NCBI GenBank assembly: GCA_022730295.1 | Contig: DZCM01000012.1 | Span: 1 to 36,837 of the forward strand | Reading direction: 5' to 3' | Length of the DNA: 36,837 bases | Source: Rhodanobacter sp. | GTDB taxonomy: Bacteria > Pseudomonadota > Gammaproteobacteria > Xanthomonadales > Rhodanobacteraceae | Shown: positions 25,923 through 33,487 of the stretch, one piece after another | How the letters are laid out: every line of letters starts with the position of its first letter | Numbering within the stretch: position 1 is the stretch's first letter | Program-made: the position numbers and the translations under genes | The notes under the pieces: model-generated | What the model was told of the DNA's origin: nothing | Seen by the model: the letters and a program-made list of their open reading frames with translations, nothing else | Database searches by the model: none

Positions 25923-27095
25923 ATGCCCGCCCCACGCCTGAATCCCCTCGACCTGTACGACGTCCGCGCGCTGCTTTCCGATGAGGAACGCATGGTGCAG
26001 GACTCGGTCGCACGCTTCGTCGACGACAGGGTGTTGCCGATCATCGGCGACTGCTTCGACCGGGCGCATTTCCCGGCCGACTTGATCGCCGAGATCGCAG
26101 CACTTGGCCTGCTTGGCGCGACGATTCCTGCGCAATACGGCGGCGCTGGCATGAACCAGGTCTGCTATGGCCTGATCTGCCAGGAACTGGAACGCGGCGA
26201 TTCCGGTCTGCGCAGTTTTGCCTCGGTGCAGTCGTCGCTGGTGATGTACCCGATCTACGCCTTCGGCAGCGAGGAGCAGAAACGCGAGTACCTGCCGAAG
26301 ATGGCGGCGGGTGAAATCATCGGTTGCTTTGGCCTGACCGAACCGCACGGCGGTTCCGACCCGTCCAACATGAAGACCGTCGCCAGGCAGGACGGCGGCG
26401 ACTGGGTTATCAACGGCGCCAAGATGTGGATCACCAACGGCAACCTCGCGCAGGTCGCCCTGGTGTGGGCCAAGACCGACGATGGCATCCGTGGTTTTCT
26501 GGTGCCAACGAACACCAAGGGTTTCGCGGCGCAGGAGGTGCACAAGAAGATGAGCCTGCGCGCCTCAGTCACCAGCGCGCTGTTCCTCGACGACGTGCGC
26601 GTGCCGGCCAGTGCGATGCTGCCGAACGTGAAGGGCTTGCGTGGTCCCTTGAGCTGCCTTGATTCGGCGCGCTACGGCATCAGCTGGGGTCCGATTGGCG
26701 CGGCACAGGCGTGTCTGAAAGAAGTCCTCGACTACACCGCCGGACGCATGCTGTTCGGGCGTGCGCTGGCTGCCAATCAGGCCATCCAGCTGAAGTTGTC
26801 CGAGATCGCACGCCGCATCACCACCGCGCAGTTGCTGGCGTTGCAGCTCGGCCGCAACAAGGATGCCGGCCGCCTGCACCCGACCCAGACTTCGCTGGCG
26901 AAGTGGAACAATGTGCGCATGGCGCTGGACGTCGCCCGCGAATGCCGCGACATCCTCGGCGCCGCCGGCATCACCACCGAGCACGCCGCGATCCGCCATG
27001 CGCTGAACCTTGAGTCCGTGGTGACCTACGAAGGCACCCAGACGGTGCATCAGTTGGTGGTGGGTCGCGAGCTTACCGGCATCAATGCTTTTTAG
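25923..27095 (+). CDS. gcdH: Acyl-CoA dehydrogenase, glutaryl-CoA dehydrogenase type
   Basis: A 390-residue FAD enzyme with the three acyl-CoA dehydrogenase domains. FAD and substrate motifs include CFGLTEPHGGSDPSNMKT and WITNGNLAQVALVWAKT. The stretch LRSFASVQSSLVMYPIYAFGS matches the Arg-Ser segment that holds the glutaryl carboxylate in GcdH. The catalytic Glu is in SVVTYEGTQTVHQLVVGRELTG. GcdH oxidises and decarboxylates glutaryl-CoA to crotonyl-CoA in lysine and tryptophan breakdown, passing electrons to ETF. The subtype is inferred from these motifs; other short-chain substrates remain possible. The gene starts a co-directional run and has its own likely promoter. A small hairpin (27097-27114) follows the stop. 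Confidence 0.88.
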   Translation: MPAPRLNPLDLYDVRALLSDEERMVQDSVARFVDDRVLPIIGDCFDRAHFPADLIAEIAALGLLGATIPAQYGGAGMNQVCYGLICQELERGDSGLRSFASVQSSLVMYPIYAFGSEEQKREYLPKMAAGEIIGCFGLTEPHGGSDPSNMKTVARQDGGDWVINGAKMWITNGNLAQVALVWAKTDDGIRGFLVPTNTKGFAAQEVHKKMSLRASVTSALFLDDVRVPASAMLPNVKGLRGPLSCLDSARYGISWGPIGAAQACLKEVLDYTAGRMLFGRALAANQAIQLKLSEIARRITTAQLLALQLGRNKDAGRLHPTQTSLAKWNNVRMALDVARECRDILGAAGITTEHAAIRHALNLESVVTYEGTQTVHQLVVGRELTGINAF

Positions 27096-27096
27096 T

Positions 27097-27114
27097 GTGA
27101 TCATCCCTGATCAC
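27097..27114. terminator. Small inverted repeat after gcdH
   Basis: GTGATCA-TCCC-TGATCAC, a perfect 7-bp stem with a four-base loop, begins one base after the gcdH stop codon. It has no T tract and only moderate GC, so it is a weak terminator candidate or could be a protein-binding palindrome. Confidence 0.4.
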
Positions 27115-27233
27115 CGCGTCACCAAGCGGCGGGGTGAGCCAGGCGTCCCCGGTTGCTCACTCCACCACGGCCGTCCTTGGCCTGACTTTTCACAACAGCC
27201 GCTTCGAATGGGGCGGTAGGGCAGGAGCCTCGC

Positions 27234-27671
27234 ATGAAAACTCGCAACAAGTTGCTCGCAGGCATGGCATTGGGCGCGCTGCTGGCGTCCGGCAGCGCGC
27301 TGGCCGCGCTCAATGGCAACGAGATCCGCCTCGCGCTGACATCGTTGCGCCTCGCGCTGGTGAAGATCGGCGTCGCCAATGCGATGTTGTCGAACCCGGT
27401 ACCGCCGGCGAACAACGCCGAGGCGCACGTCGCCGCGGCGAACAAGCTGATCTCCACGGAGATCAGTGCGATCCTCGTCAGCAAGGGCGGCGTCATCAAC
27501 GTGTACCTGACACCCATGGTGGGGGTCACCAACGGCATCCTTCAGCTGGTGCCAAAAATCGTGACCGACGCGCAGGGCAAGCGGGGCGTGCAGTACACCT
27601 GCTACAGCCCGAACATTCCGGACATCGCGACGGTTGCGCCGGAATGCACCTATCACGCTGCACAGCCGTAA
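27234..27671 (+). CDS. Small secreted protein with a pilin-like C-terminal domain
   Basis: A 145-residue protein. A Sec-type signal peptide (MKTRNKLLAGMALGALLASG, cut after SALA at residue 24) replaces the class III prepilin leader; no GFTLIE motif is present. The mature part opens with a helical region (NEIRLALTSLRLALVKIGVAN). It ends with a pattern like the type IV pilin head: ISAILVSKGGVINVYLTP, then ILQLVPKIV, then two cysteines (Cys123 and Cys138) in VQYTCYSPNIPDIATVAPEC, which mimics the pilin D-loop. The resemblance is from pattern recognition, not alignment. It lies seven bases before the GNAT gene, so the two may be co-transcribed. Function unknown. Confidence 0.75.
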   Translation: MKTRNKLLAGMALGALLASGSALAALNGNEIRLALTSLRLALVKIGVANAMLSNPVPPANNAEAHVAAANKLISTEISAILVSKGGVINVYLTPMVGVTNGILQLVPKIVTDAQGKRGVQYTCYSPNIPDIATVAPECTYHAAQP

Positions 27672-27678
27672 TCCAGCG

Positions 27679-28233
27679 ATGCCGGGCAGATTGCCAACGC
27701 CAGCGCCGCGAATTGAAACCGCACGCCTGATCCTGCGCGTGCCGCAGCTCGAGGATTTCGAGGGTTACGCCGAGATGCTGGGCGACGAGGAAACCGCGCG
27801 TTACATTGGCGGCAGTTCCCCGCGCGGCGCCGCATGGCGGCGTTTCCTGCAGATGCCGGGCGCATGGCTGGTGCAGGGCTTCGGCATGTTTTCGGTGATC
27901 GACAAGCGCAGCGGCGAATGGCTCGGCCAGGCCGGACCGTGGCAACCGGAGGGCTGGCCGGATACGGAAGTGGGCTGGTCGTTCCGGCGCAGCAGTTGGG
28001 GGCACGGTTACGCCGGCGAGGCGGCGACCGCCGCGATCGACTGGGCCTTCCACAACCTAGGCTGGACCAGGGTTATTCATTGTATCGACCCGGCGAATCA
28101 GCGCTCGCAAGCGCTGGCGCGGCGCCTTGGTTCGTGCATCCAGCGCACTGCATTCCTGCCGCCGCCCTTCAACGATGAACCCGTGGATGTATGGGGGCAG
28201 ACGCGCGAAGAATGGTTTGCGCGTCAAGCTTGA
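27679..28233 (+). CDS. GNAT family N-acetyltransferase (RimJ/RimL type)
   Basis: A 184-residue protein of the Acetyltransf_3 group: IETARLILRVPQLEDFEGYAEM at the N-terminus, EWLGQAGPWQPEGWPDTEVGWSF, then the acetyl-CoA-binding motif A as SSWGHGYAGEAATAAIDWAF (a Q/RxxGxG/A variant) and HCIDPANQRSQALARRLG. These enzymes acetylate protein N-termini, antibiotics or small amines; the substrate is unknown. The ATG at 27679 lies seven bases after the pilin-like gene, and the fused-E1 gene starts 20 bases after its stop, so it is probably in an operon with both. Confidence 0.9.
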   Translation: MPGRLPTPAPRIETARLILRVPQLEDFEGYAEMLGDEETARYIGGSSPRGAAWRRFLQMPGAWLVQGFGMFSVIDKRSGEWLGQAGPWQPEGWPDTEVGWSFRRSSWGHGYAGEAATAAIDWAFHNLGWTRVIHCIDPANQRSQALARRLGSCIQRTAFLPPPFNDEPVDVWGQTREEWFARQA

Positions 28234-28253
28234 CCTTTTCACGACTCAATGAA

Positions 28254-30581
28254 ATGAACGCCAGCAAGAATCCGATTCCCGCCCGCCAAAAGGGTTTCAA
28301 TCGCGCCGAGGTCGTCGATGCGAACTTCACCGAGTTCGTCGATGGCTGGCAGGGCAACGCGCACGCCGCGCCGCGCGATGACGCGCCGGTGTTGCCGGGC
28401 AGCGACCTGGACGCGCGCGGATTCCGCGATCTGTTCGAATCGCAATTGATTTCGCGGCACCTTGATTTGATGGCACGCGTATTGCGCGTGCAGAACAAGG
28501 TTTTCTACACCATCGGCTCGACGGGCCACGAAGGCAACTCGATGGTGGCGCGCTTGACGCGTCACACCGATCCTGCGTTTCTGCATTACCGCTCGGGCGC
28601 GTTCATGGCCGAGCGCTTCCGCAAATTGCCGGGCATGGACCCCGTGATGGATTCGGCCCTGTCGTTCGCGGCCAGCAAGGATGACCCGGCCTCGGGCGGG
28701 CGCCACAAGGTTTGGGGATCGAAGCCGCTTTGGGTGTTGCCGCAGACGTCCACCATCGCCTCGCACCTGCCCAAGGCGCTCGGCACCGCGATCGCGATCG
28801 AGCAGGCGCAGCGCATCGGCCATCGCTTGCCGGTGCCGAACGATTCCATCGCCATCTGTTCGTTTGGCGACGCGTCATCCAACCACGCCACCGCGCAGAC
28901 TGCATTCAACGCGGCGGCCTGGACGGCCTATCAGAAATTGCCGGCACCGGTGTTGTTCGTGTGCGAGGACAACGGCATCGGCATCTCGGTGAAAACGCCG
29001 GGCGGCTGGATTGCCAACAATTTCCGCGATCGCAAAGATCTCGATTATTTCTACGCCGATGGCCTCGACCTTGCGGAAGGTTATGCGCAGGTTGCGCGCG
29101 CAGTGGCACATTGCCGCGGCACGCGTCGCCCGACCTTCCTGCACCTGCGCACCACGCGCCTGACCGGCCACGCCGGCACCGATTTCGAAATCGAGTGGCG
29201 CAGCATCGAGGAACTGGTGGCGCTGGAAGCCACCGACCCCTTGCTGCGTTCGGCGGCCATCGCGCTGGAGTCGGGTTTGTATACGAAGCCGTCGTTGCTG
29301 GCGCTGTATGAAGCCACCCGCAAGCGTTGTTTCGCTGCGGCCGATGAGGCCGATCAGCGGCCGAAGCTTGAATCGCTGGCCGCGGTGATGCAGCCGCTGG
29401 CGCCGTACACGCCCAAGGCCGTCGCCGCGGAAGCGTCGCGCGCCGCCGACGCGGCAAAACGCGCAGCGGTGTTTGGCGGCGCCGAAAAATTGCCCGAGAA
29501 TTTGCCGCCGCGGCATCTCGCGCTGGTCATCAATTCCGCACTGCACGATTTGATGGCCAAGTACCCGGAGTCGCTGCTGTTCGGCGAAGACGTCGCGCAA
29601 AAGGGCGGCGTCTATACGGTGACCAAGGGTCTGAACAAGACCTTCAAGGGCGCGCGGGTGTTCAATACCTTGCTGGATGAAACCACCATCCTCGGCTTGG
29701 CGCAGGGCTACGCCAACATGGGCATGTTGCCGATCCCCGAAATCCAGTACCTCGCGTATTTCCACAACGCCTGCGACCAGATTCGCGGCGAGGCGGCATC
29801 CCTGCAATTCTTCTCCAACGACCAGTACCGCAACCCGTTGCTGATGCGGGTGGCTTCGCTCGGTTACCAGAAAGGTTTTGGCGGACACTTCCACAACGAC
29901 AATTCGATCACCGCGCTGCGCGACATTCCCGGTCTCGTGGTGGGCTGTCCCTCGCGTGGCGACGATGCCGCGATGATGCTGCGCACGCTCGCTGCGCTGT
30001 GCAAAGTCGACGGCCGCGTGTGCGCGTTGCTCGAACCGATCGCGCTGTACATGACCAAAGACTTGTACGAACACGGCGACGGGCAGTGGCAGTTCGCGTA
30101 TCCCGCGCCCGAGCAGGCGATGACCTTGGGCGAAGGCCGCGTCTATCACGAGGGCGCCGACGACCTCGTGATCTTCACCTTCGGCAACGGCGTGCCGATG
30201 GCGTTGCGTGCCGCCCGCACGATCGAACAGCAACATGGCTGGAAGGTGCGCATCGTCGACCTGCGTTGGCTGGCGCCGCTGAATGATGCCTTCATTGCCG
30301 CGCAGGCGAAGACCGCCCGCCGCATCATCGTGCTTGATGAAGGCCGCAAGAGCGCGGGCGTGGGCGAAGGCGTGATCACGGCGATTGTCGAAGCGGGCTT
30401 GGGCGGCACGCCGATCAAGCGGGTGGTTGGCGCTGACACCTACACGCCACTTGCCGGCGCGGCATTGCTGGTGTTGCCGGGCGATGCCGACGTGGTGGCG
30501 GCGGCGAATTCGCTTGCGGAACCGGAATTCGCGTCGAAGGCGAATTCTTCACGCACCACACGCAAATCCACGAAATCCTGA
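28254..30581 (+). CDS. Fused alpha-beta E1 component of a 2-oxoacid dehydrogenase (thiamine-dependent)
   Basis: A 775-residue protein combining both E1 subunits. The alpha part (about 50-400) has FYTIGSTGHEGNSMVARLT and the thiamine-diphosphate motif GDASSN (205-210) ending LPAPVLFVCEDNG. The beta part (about 425-770) has LLFGEDVAQKGGVYTVTKGL, the transketolase pyrimidine-binding region (FNTLLDETTILGLAQGYANMG, GEAASLQFFSNDQYRNPLLMRV) and a C-terminal domain (VRIVDLRWLAPL, VGEGVITAIVEAG). It should decarboxylate a 2-oxoacid, most likely branched-chain, and pass the acyl group to a lipoyl E2. E2 and E3 genes are not in this window. The ATG at 28254 was chosen; no strong Shine-Dalgarno is seen. 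The Lys-rich tail after SLAEPEF looks unconserved. Confidence 0.87.
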   Translation: MNASKNPIPARQKGFNRAEVVDANFTEFVDGWQGNAHAAPRDDAPVLPGSDLDARGFRDLFESQLISRHLDLMARVLRVQNKVFYTIGSTGHEGNSMVARLTRHTDPAFLHYRSGAFMAERFRKLPGMDPVMDSALSFAASKDDPASGGRHKVWGSKPLWVLPQTSTIASHLPKALGTAIAIEQAQRIGHRLPVPNDSIAICSFGDASSNHATAQTAFNAAAWTAYQKLPAPVLFVCEDNGIGISVKTPGGWIANNFRDRKDLDYFYADGLDLAEGYAQVARAVAHCRGTRRPTFLHLRTTRLTGHAGTDFEIEWRSIEELVALEATDPLLRSAAIALESGLYTKPSLLALYEATRKRCFAAADEADQRPKLESLAAVMQPLAPYTPKAVAAEASRAADAAKRAAVFGGAEKLPENLPPRHLALVINSALHDLMAKYPESLLFGEDVAQKGGVYTVTKGLNKTFKGARVFNTLLDETTILGLAQGYANMGMLPIPEIQYLAYFHNACDQIRGEAASLQFFSNDQYRNPLLMRVASLGYQKGFGGHFHNDNSITALRDIPGLVVGCPSRGDDAAMMLRTLAALCKVDGRVCALLEPIALYMTKDLYEHGDGQWQFAYPAPEQAMTLGEGRVYHEGADDLVIFTFGNGVPMALRAARTIEQQHGWKVRIVDLRWLAPLNDAFIAAQAKTARRIIVLDEGRKSAGVGEGVITAIVEAGLGGTPIKRVVGADTYTPLAGAALLVLPGDADVVAAANSLAEPEFASKANSSRTTRKSTKS

Positions 30582-30596
30582 CTCCTCGGAGGCGGC

Positions 30597-31115
30597 ATGA
30601 AACAGCTAGCGAAATTGACAGTGGTGGCAATCGTCGGCGTGGCTTGCGCGGCGTGTTCGAATTCGCCGGCGCCCGCGACACCGCCGGTTGCCTCGGCACC
30701 GCCGGCCTCGGCCATCCTGATGCACGCACCGGTTGCGGGGGCGTCGGCGGATGCGGCGCCCGCCACCGGTCCGGCCCTCGACCGGATCATGCAGCGCCCC
30801 GGTTTTGCGCAAGCCTTCGCATCGATGGACGGTGCAGCCGCGCTGCCAGCATGGGCGAAGCGCGGTGGTGTTGACTCGCCGTCGCAGCGTGTCGAGGTCG
30901 ATGGCAAGACCCTGTGGCTGGCGCAAGCCTGTGAAACGCAGGCCTGCCAGGGCGGGAAGCTGCTGCTATTGATCGATCCGGCCGCGCATTCGATGCGGGG
31001 CGTGCTGGTGGAACAGTCCGGCGATTCTGGCGCAAGCGTGCAACAGCTCACGTGGCTGGGCAAACCGGATGCGAACGTTCAGGCCTTCCTCAAGGGCCAC
31101 GTCACCCACAAGTAA
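30597..31115 (+). CDS. Ivy-like (C-type lysozyme inhibitor family) putative lipoprotein
   Basis: A 172-residue protein with an N-terminal hydrophobic segment and a lipobox-like end (VACAACS, Cys17 or Cys20), then a Pro/Ala-rich linker to about residue 58. The rest resembles Ivy, the periplasmic inhibitor of C-type lysozymes: FAQAFASMDGAAALPAWAKRGG, VEVDGKTLWLAQAC, a two-cysteine loop, KLLLLIDP, RGVLVEQ and LTWLGKPDANVQAFLKG. The loop, CKPHDC in E. coli Ivy, reads CETQAC here (Cys112-Cys117) and lacks the His that enters the lysozyme active site. Inhibitory activity is therefore doubtful. GGAGG lies six bases before the ATG; the gene is 15 bases after the fused E1. Confidence 0.75.
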   Translation: MKQLAKLTVVAIVGVACAACSNSPAPATPPVASAPPASAILMHAPVAGASADAAPATGPALDRIMQRPGFAQAFASMDGAAALPAWAKRGGVDSPSQRVEVDGKTLWLAQACETQACQGGKLLLLIDPAAHSMRGVLVEQSGDSGASVQQLTWLGKPDANVQAFLKGHVTHK

Positions 31116-31136
31116 CGGTTCCGGCGCCGCGCCCCC

Positions 31137-32408
31137 ATGAACCTCGACACGCCCGAATCCGTCCCCGGCATCACCAATCCGGGCGCCGCAGGTTCGGTTT
31201 CACACGCCGGTGCTGGACCACATCCGCCGGCGCGCTTCAGCGTGATCGCAGCAGTCAGCTTCGTGCACATGTTGAACGACATGATGCAGTCGGTGATCAT
31301 TGCGATCTATCCGATGCTGAAGAGCGGCTTCCATCTCAGCTTCATCCAGATCGGCCTGATCACGCTGACCTTCCAGTTGACGGCATCGTTGTTGCAGCCG
31401 CTGGTGGGCATGATCACCGACAAGCATCCGCTGCCGTTTTCCTTGCCTGCCGGGATGTTCTTCACCCTGAGCGGCCTGTTGCTGCTGTCGGTGGCACCGA
31501 CGTATCCAATCGTGCTGCTCTCGGTGGCCATGATCGGCATTGGTTCGTCGGTGTTTCACCCCGAGTCCGCACGCGTGGCGCGGATGGCTTCGGGTGGGCG
31601 TTTCGGGCTTGCGCAATCGCTGTTCCAGATCGGCGGCAACACTGGCCAGGCCATCGGTCCGGCACTGGTTGCGGCGATTGTCTTGAGTGCCGGACGCGAG
31701 CACGTCGCCTGGTTCGGCGTGTTCGCGTTGGTCGCGATCGTGGTGCTGTCGCAGGTCAGCCGCTGGTATCGCAGCCACATCAACGAGCGCGTGCACGCAC
31801 GCAAGCCCTCGGACACACCGCTGTATCCAAAGCCGCTCGTGCGCCGCACCATCGGCGTGTTGTTCGTGCTGATGTTTTCAAAATTCTTCTACCTCGCCAG
31901 CATTACCAGCTATTACACCTTCTTCCTGATCCATCGCTTCGGCGTATCGGACCAGACCGCCGACCACTTGTTGTCGGTGTTTTTGCTGGCGGTCGCGGGC
32001 GGCACCTTGATCGGCGGACCGCTCGGCGATCGTATTGGCCGCAAGCGCGTGATCTGGTTTTCGATCCTCGGCATCACGCCGTTCACGCTGATCCTGCCCT
32101 ACGTCGGTCTGGGCTGGACGGTCAATCTTTCGGTGGTGATCGGCCTGATTCTGGCGTCGGCATTCCCCGCGATCATCGTCTACGCGCAAGACATGTTGAC
32201 CCATCGCATCGGCATGGTGTCGGGTCTGTTTTACGGATTTTCGTTCGGTCTCGGCGGCATCGGCGCCGCGGTGCTTGGCGTGGTGGCCGACCACTACGGC
32301 ATCGTGTTCGTGTATCAGGTGTGCGCGTTCCTGCCGTTGCTCGGGTTGCTCGCGGTGTTTTTGCCGGACGTGCGCCCGCCGGAACGTGAGCCGGCGCGGG
32401 CTGCCTGA
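31137..32408 (+). CDS. MFS transporter, fosmidomycin-resistance (Fsr)-like
   Basis: A 423-residue major facilitator with about 12 membrane helices. The beginning (SVIAAVSFVHMLNDMMQSVIIAIYPMLK) and the motif-A-like loops LVGMITDKHPLPF and IGGPLGDRIGRKRV are typical of the Fsr-type efflux subgroup. So are SSVFHPESARVARMASGGRFGLAQSLFQIGGN and the HRIGMVSGLFYGFSFGLGGIGAAVLG stretch. Such proteins export fosmidomycin or other drugs, or are uncharacterised efflux pumps; the actual substrate is unknown. The first 35 residues are a non-membrane Pro/Gly-rich lead. The gene lies 21 bases after the Ivy-like gene and 36 before the LytTR regulator. Confidence 0.88.
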   Translation: MNLDTPESVPGITNPGAAGSVSHAGAGPHPPARFSVIAAVSFVHMLNDMMQSVIIAIYPMLKSGFHLSFIQIGLITLTFQLTASLLQPLVGMITDKHPLPFSLPAGMFFTLSGLLLLSVAPTYPIVLLSVAMIGIGSSVFHPESARVARMASGGRFGLAQSLFQIGGNTGQAIGPALVAAIVLSAGREHVAWFGVFALVAIVVLSQVSRWYRSHINERVHARKPSDTPLYPKPLVRRTIGVLFVLMFSKFFYLASITSYYTFFLIHRFGVSDQTADHLLSVFLLAVAGGTLIGGPLGDRIGRKRVIWFSILGITPFTLILPYVGLGWTVNLSVVIGLILASAFPAIIVYAQDMLTHRIGMVSGLFYGFSFGLGGIGAAVLGVVADHYGIVFVYQVCAFLPLLGLLAVFLPDVRPPEREPARAA

Positions 32409-32444
32409 AACACCTGCGGGACCTGACTGGAGGCGTCGCGTGCC

Positions 32445-33359
32445 ATGACCCATCCTCGCGAGACTGGATTGCCCGCTACGCCGAAACACCTTTTGGCTTG
32501 GCGAATTGGACTCACGGCGGTCCTGCTGGCGGCGATTGCGCTGACCAACACGTTCAGCGAGGTTAGCGACTATGCCCGCTTCGGTGACGCGCTACCCGTC
32601 TGGGAGCCGCTGGTCTGGGAGTTTTCGAGCGTCATCCTGATGGGTGCCTTGATTCCGGTCGTGGCATGGCTGCTCCGGCGAGTGCCGCTCGATTTGCGAC
32701 ACTGGTACCGGTGCATTCCGATCCACCTGTTCGCGACGCTGCCGTTCTCGATCGCGCATGTGGCCGGCATGGTCGGTTTGCGCAAGCTCGCCTATGCGCT
32801 GGCCGGAGGCAGCTATCACTTCGGGCCGGTCTTTTCGGCGTGGGTCTATGAGTACCGTAAGGATTTCGTGACCTACGGGATCATCGTTGCCTTCCTGGGC
32901 ACGGGCAGCGCGTGGCGTTACTGGCGCCGCGTGCATGCGGAAAGACTGGCGGCGGAACCGCAGCCGACGGCGCCACCGGCAGGCGGCGTGGAGTCGCTCG
33001 ACCGCCTGGTGGTTCGCAAGCTCAACCGCGAGTTCATCCTCGACGTCGCCGACATCGCGCGCCTCGAATCCAGCGGCAACTACGTGACGGTGCACGCGCG
33101 CGGTGCGACCTACCAGCTGCGCGGCTCGCTCGCGGGCCTGGTGCAGCGACTCGACCCCCGGCGCTTCGTGCAGATCCATCGCAGCCAGGTCGTGAACGTC
33201 GATCACGTGCGCGAGATCCAGCCTTGGGACCACGGGGATTACCGGGTCGTACTCGATGACGGCAGCCTCATCAATTTCAGCCGCCGCTATCGGGCACGGC
33301 TCGAAGCACGGTTTTGTCCGCCGCCGTGCGGACACAACGGCAGCGCCGCTCATCCCTGA
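32445..33359 (+). CDS. Membrane-anchored LytTR-family transcription regulator
   Basis: A 304-residue one-component regulator. Residues about 17-160 contain four hydrophobic segments (LAWRIGLTAVLLAAIALTN, FSSVILMGALIPVVAWLL, CIPIHLFATLPFSIAHVAG, FVTYGIIVAFLGTGSAW). A short Pro/Ala linker leads to a C-terminal LytTR DNA-binding domain (about 186-295): LNREFILDVADIARLESSGNYV, LVQRLDPRRFVQIHRSQVVN and VRE-I-DHGDYRVVLDDGS. There is no receiver domain, so the signal presumably enters through the membrane part. A GGAGG Shine-Dalgarno lies 11 bases before the ATG. It follows the MFS gene by 36 bases and may control it. Its target is not known. Confidence 0.9.
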   Translation: MTHPRETGLPATPKHLLAWRIGLTAVLLAAIALTNTFSEVSDYARFGDALPVWEPLVWEFSSVILMGALIPVVAWLLRRVPLDLRHWYRCIPIHLFATLPFSIAHVAGMVGLRKLAYALAGGSYHFGPVFSAWVYEYRKDFVTYGIIVAFLGTGSAWRYWRRVHAERLAAEPQPTAPPAGGVESLDRLVVRKLNREFILDVADIARLESSGNYVTVHARGATYQLRGSLAGLVQRLDPRRFVQIHRSQVVNVDHVREIQPWDHGDYRVVLDDGSLINFSRRYRARLEARFCPPPCGHNGSAAHP

Positions 33360-33487
33360 ATCGCTCCGCTCGTCACTATTCCCTTTGCCGATCAGGTGCC
33401 TGGCGCTAGCGTATGCGCTTGCCTGTGCGGGAGCGGCGCGAGTGCCGCTTGGACCGTCGCGGGTTTCCGAGCCCTTGAGGGTACACG

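Noticed and set aside
28875-30236. 453-aa minus-strand ORF opposite the fused E1 gene
   Set aside because: It is rich in R, H, Q and A with no domain, and mirrors the codon bias of the real plus-strand gene, so it is a shadow of high-GC third positions.
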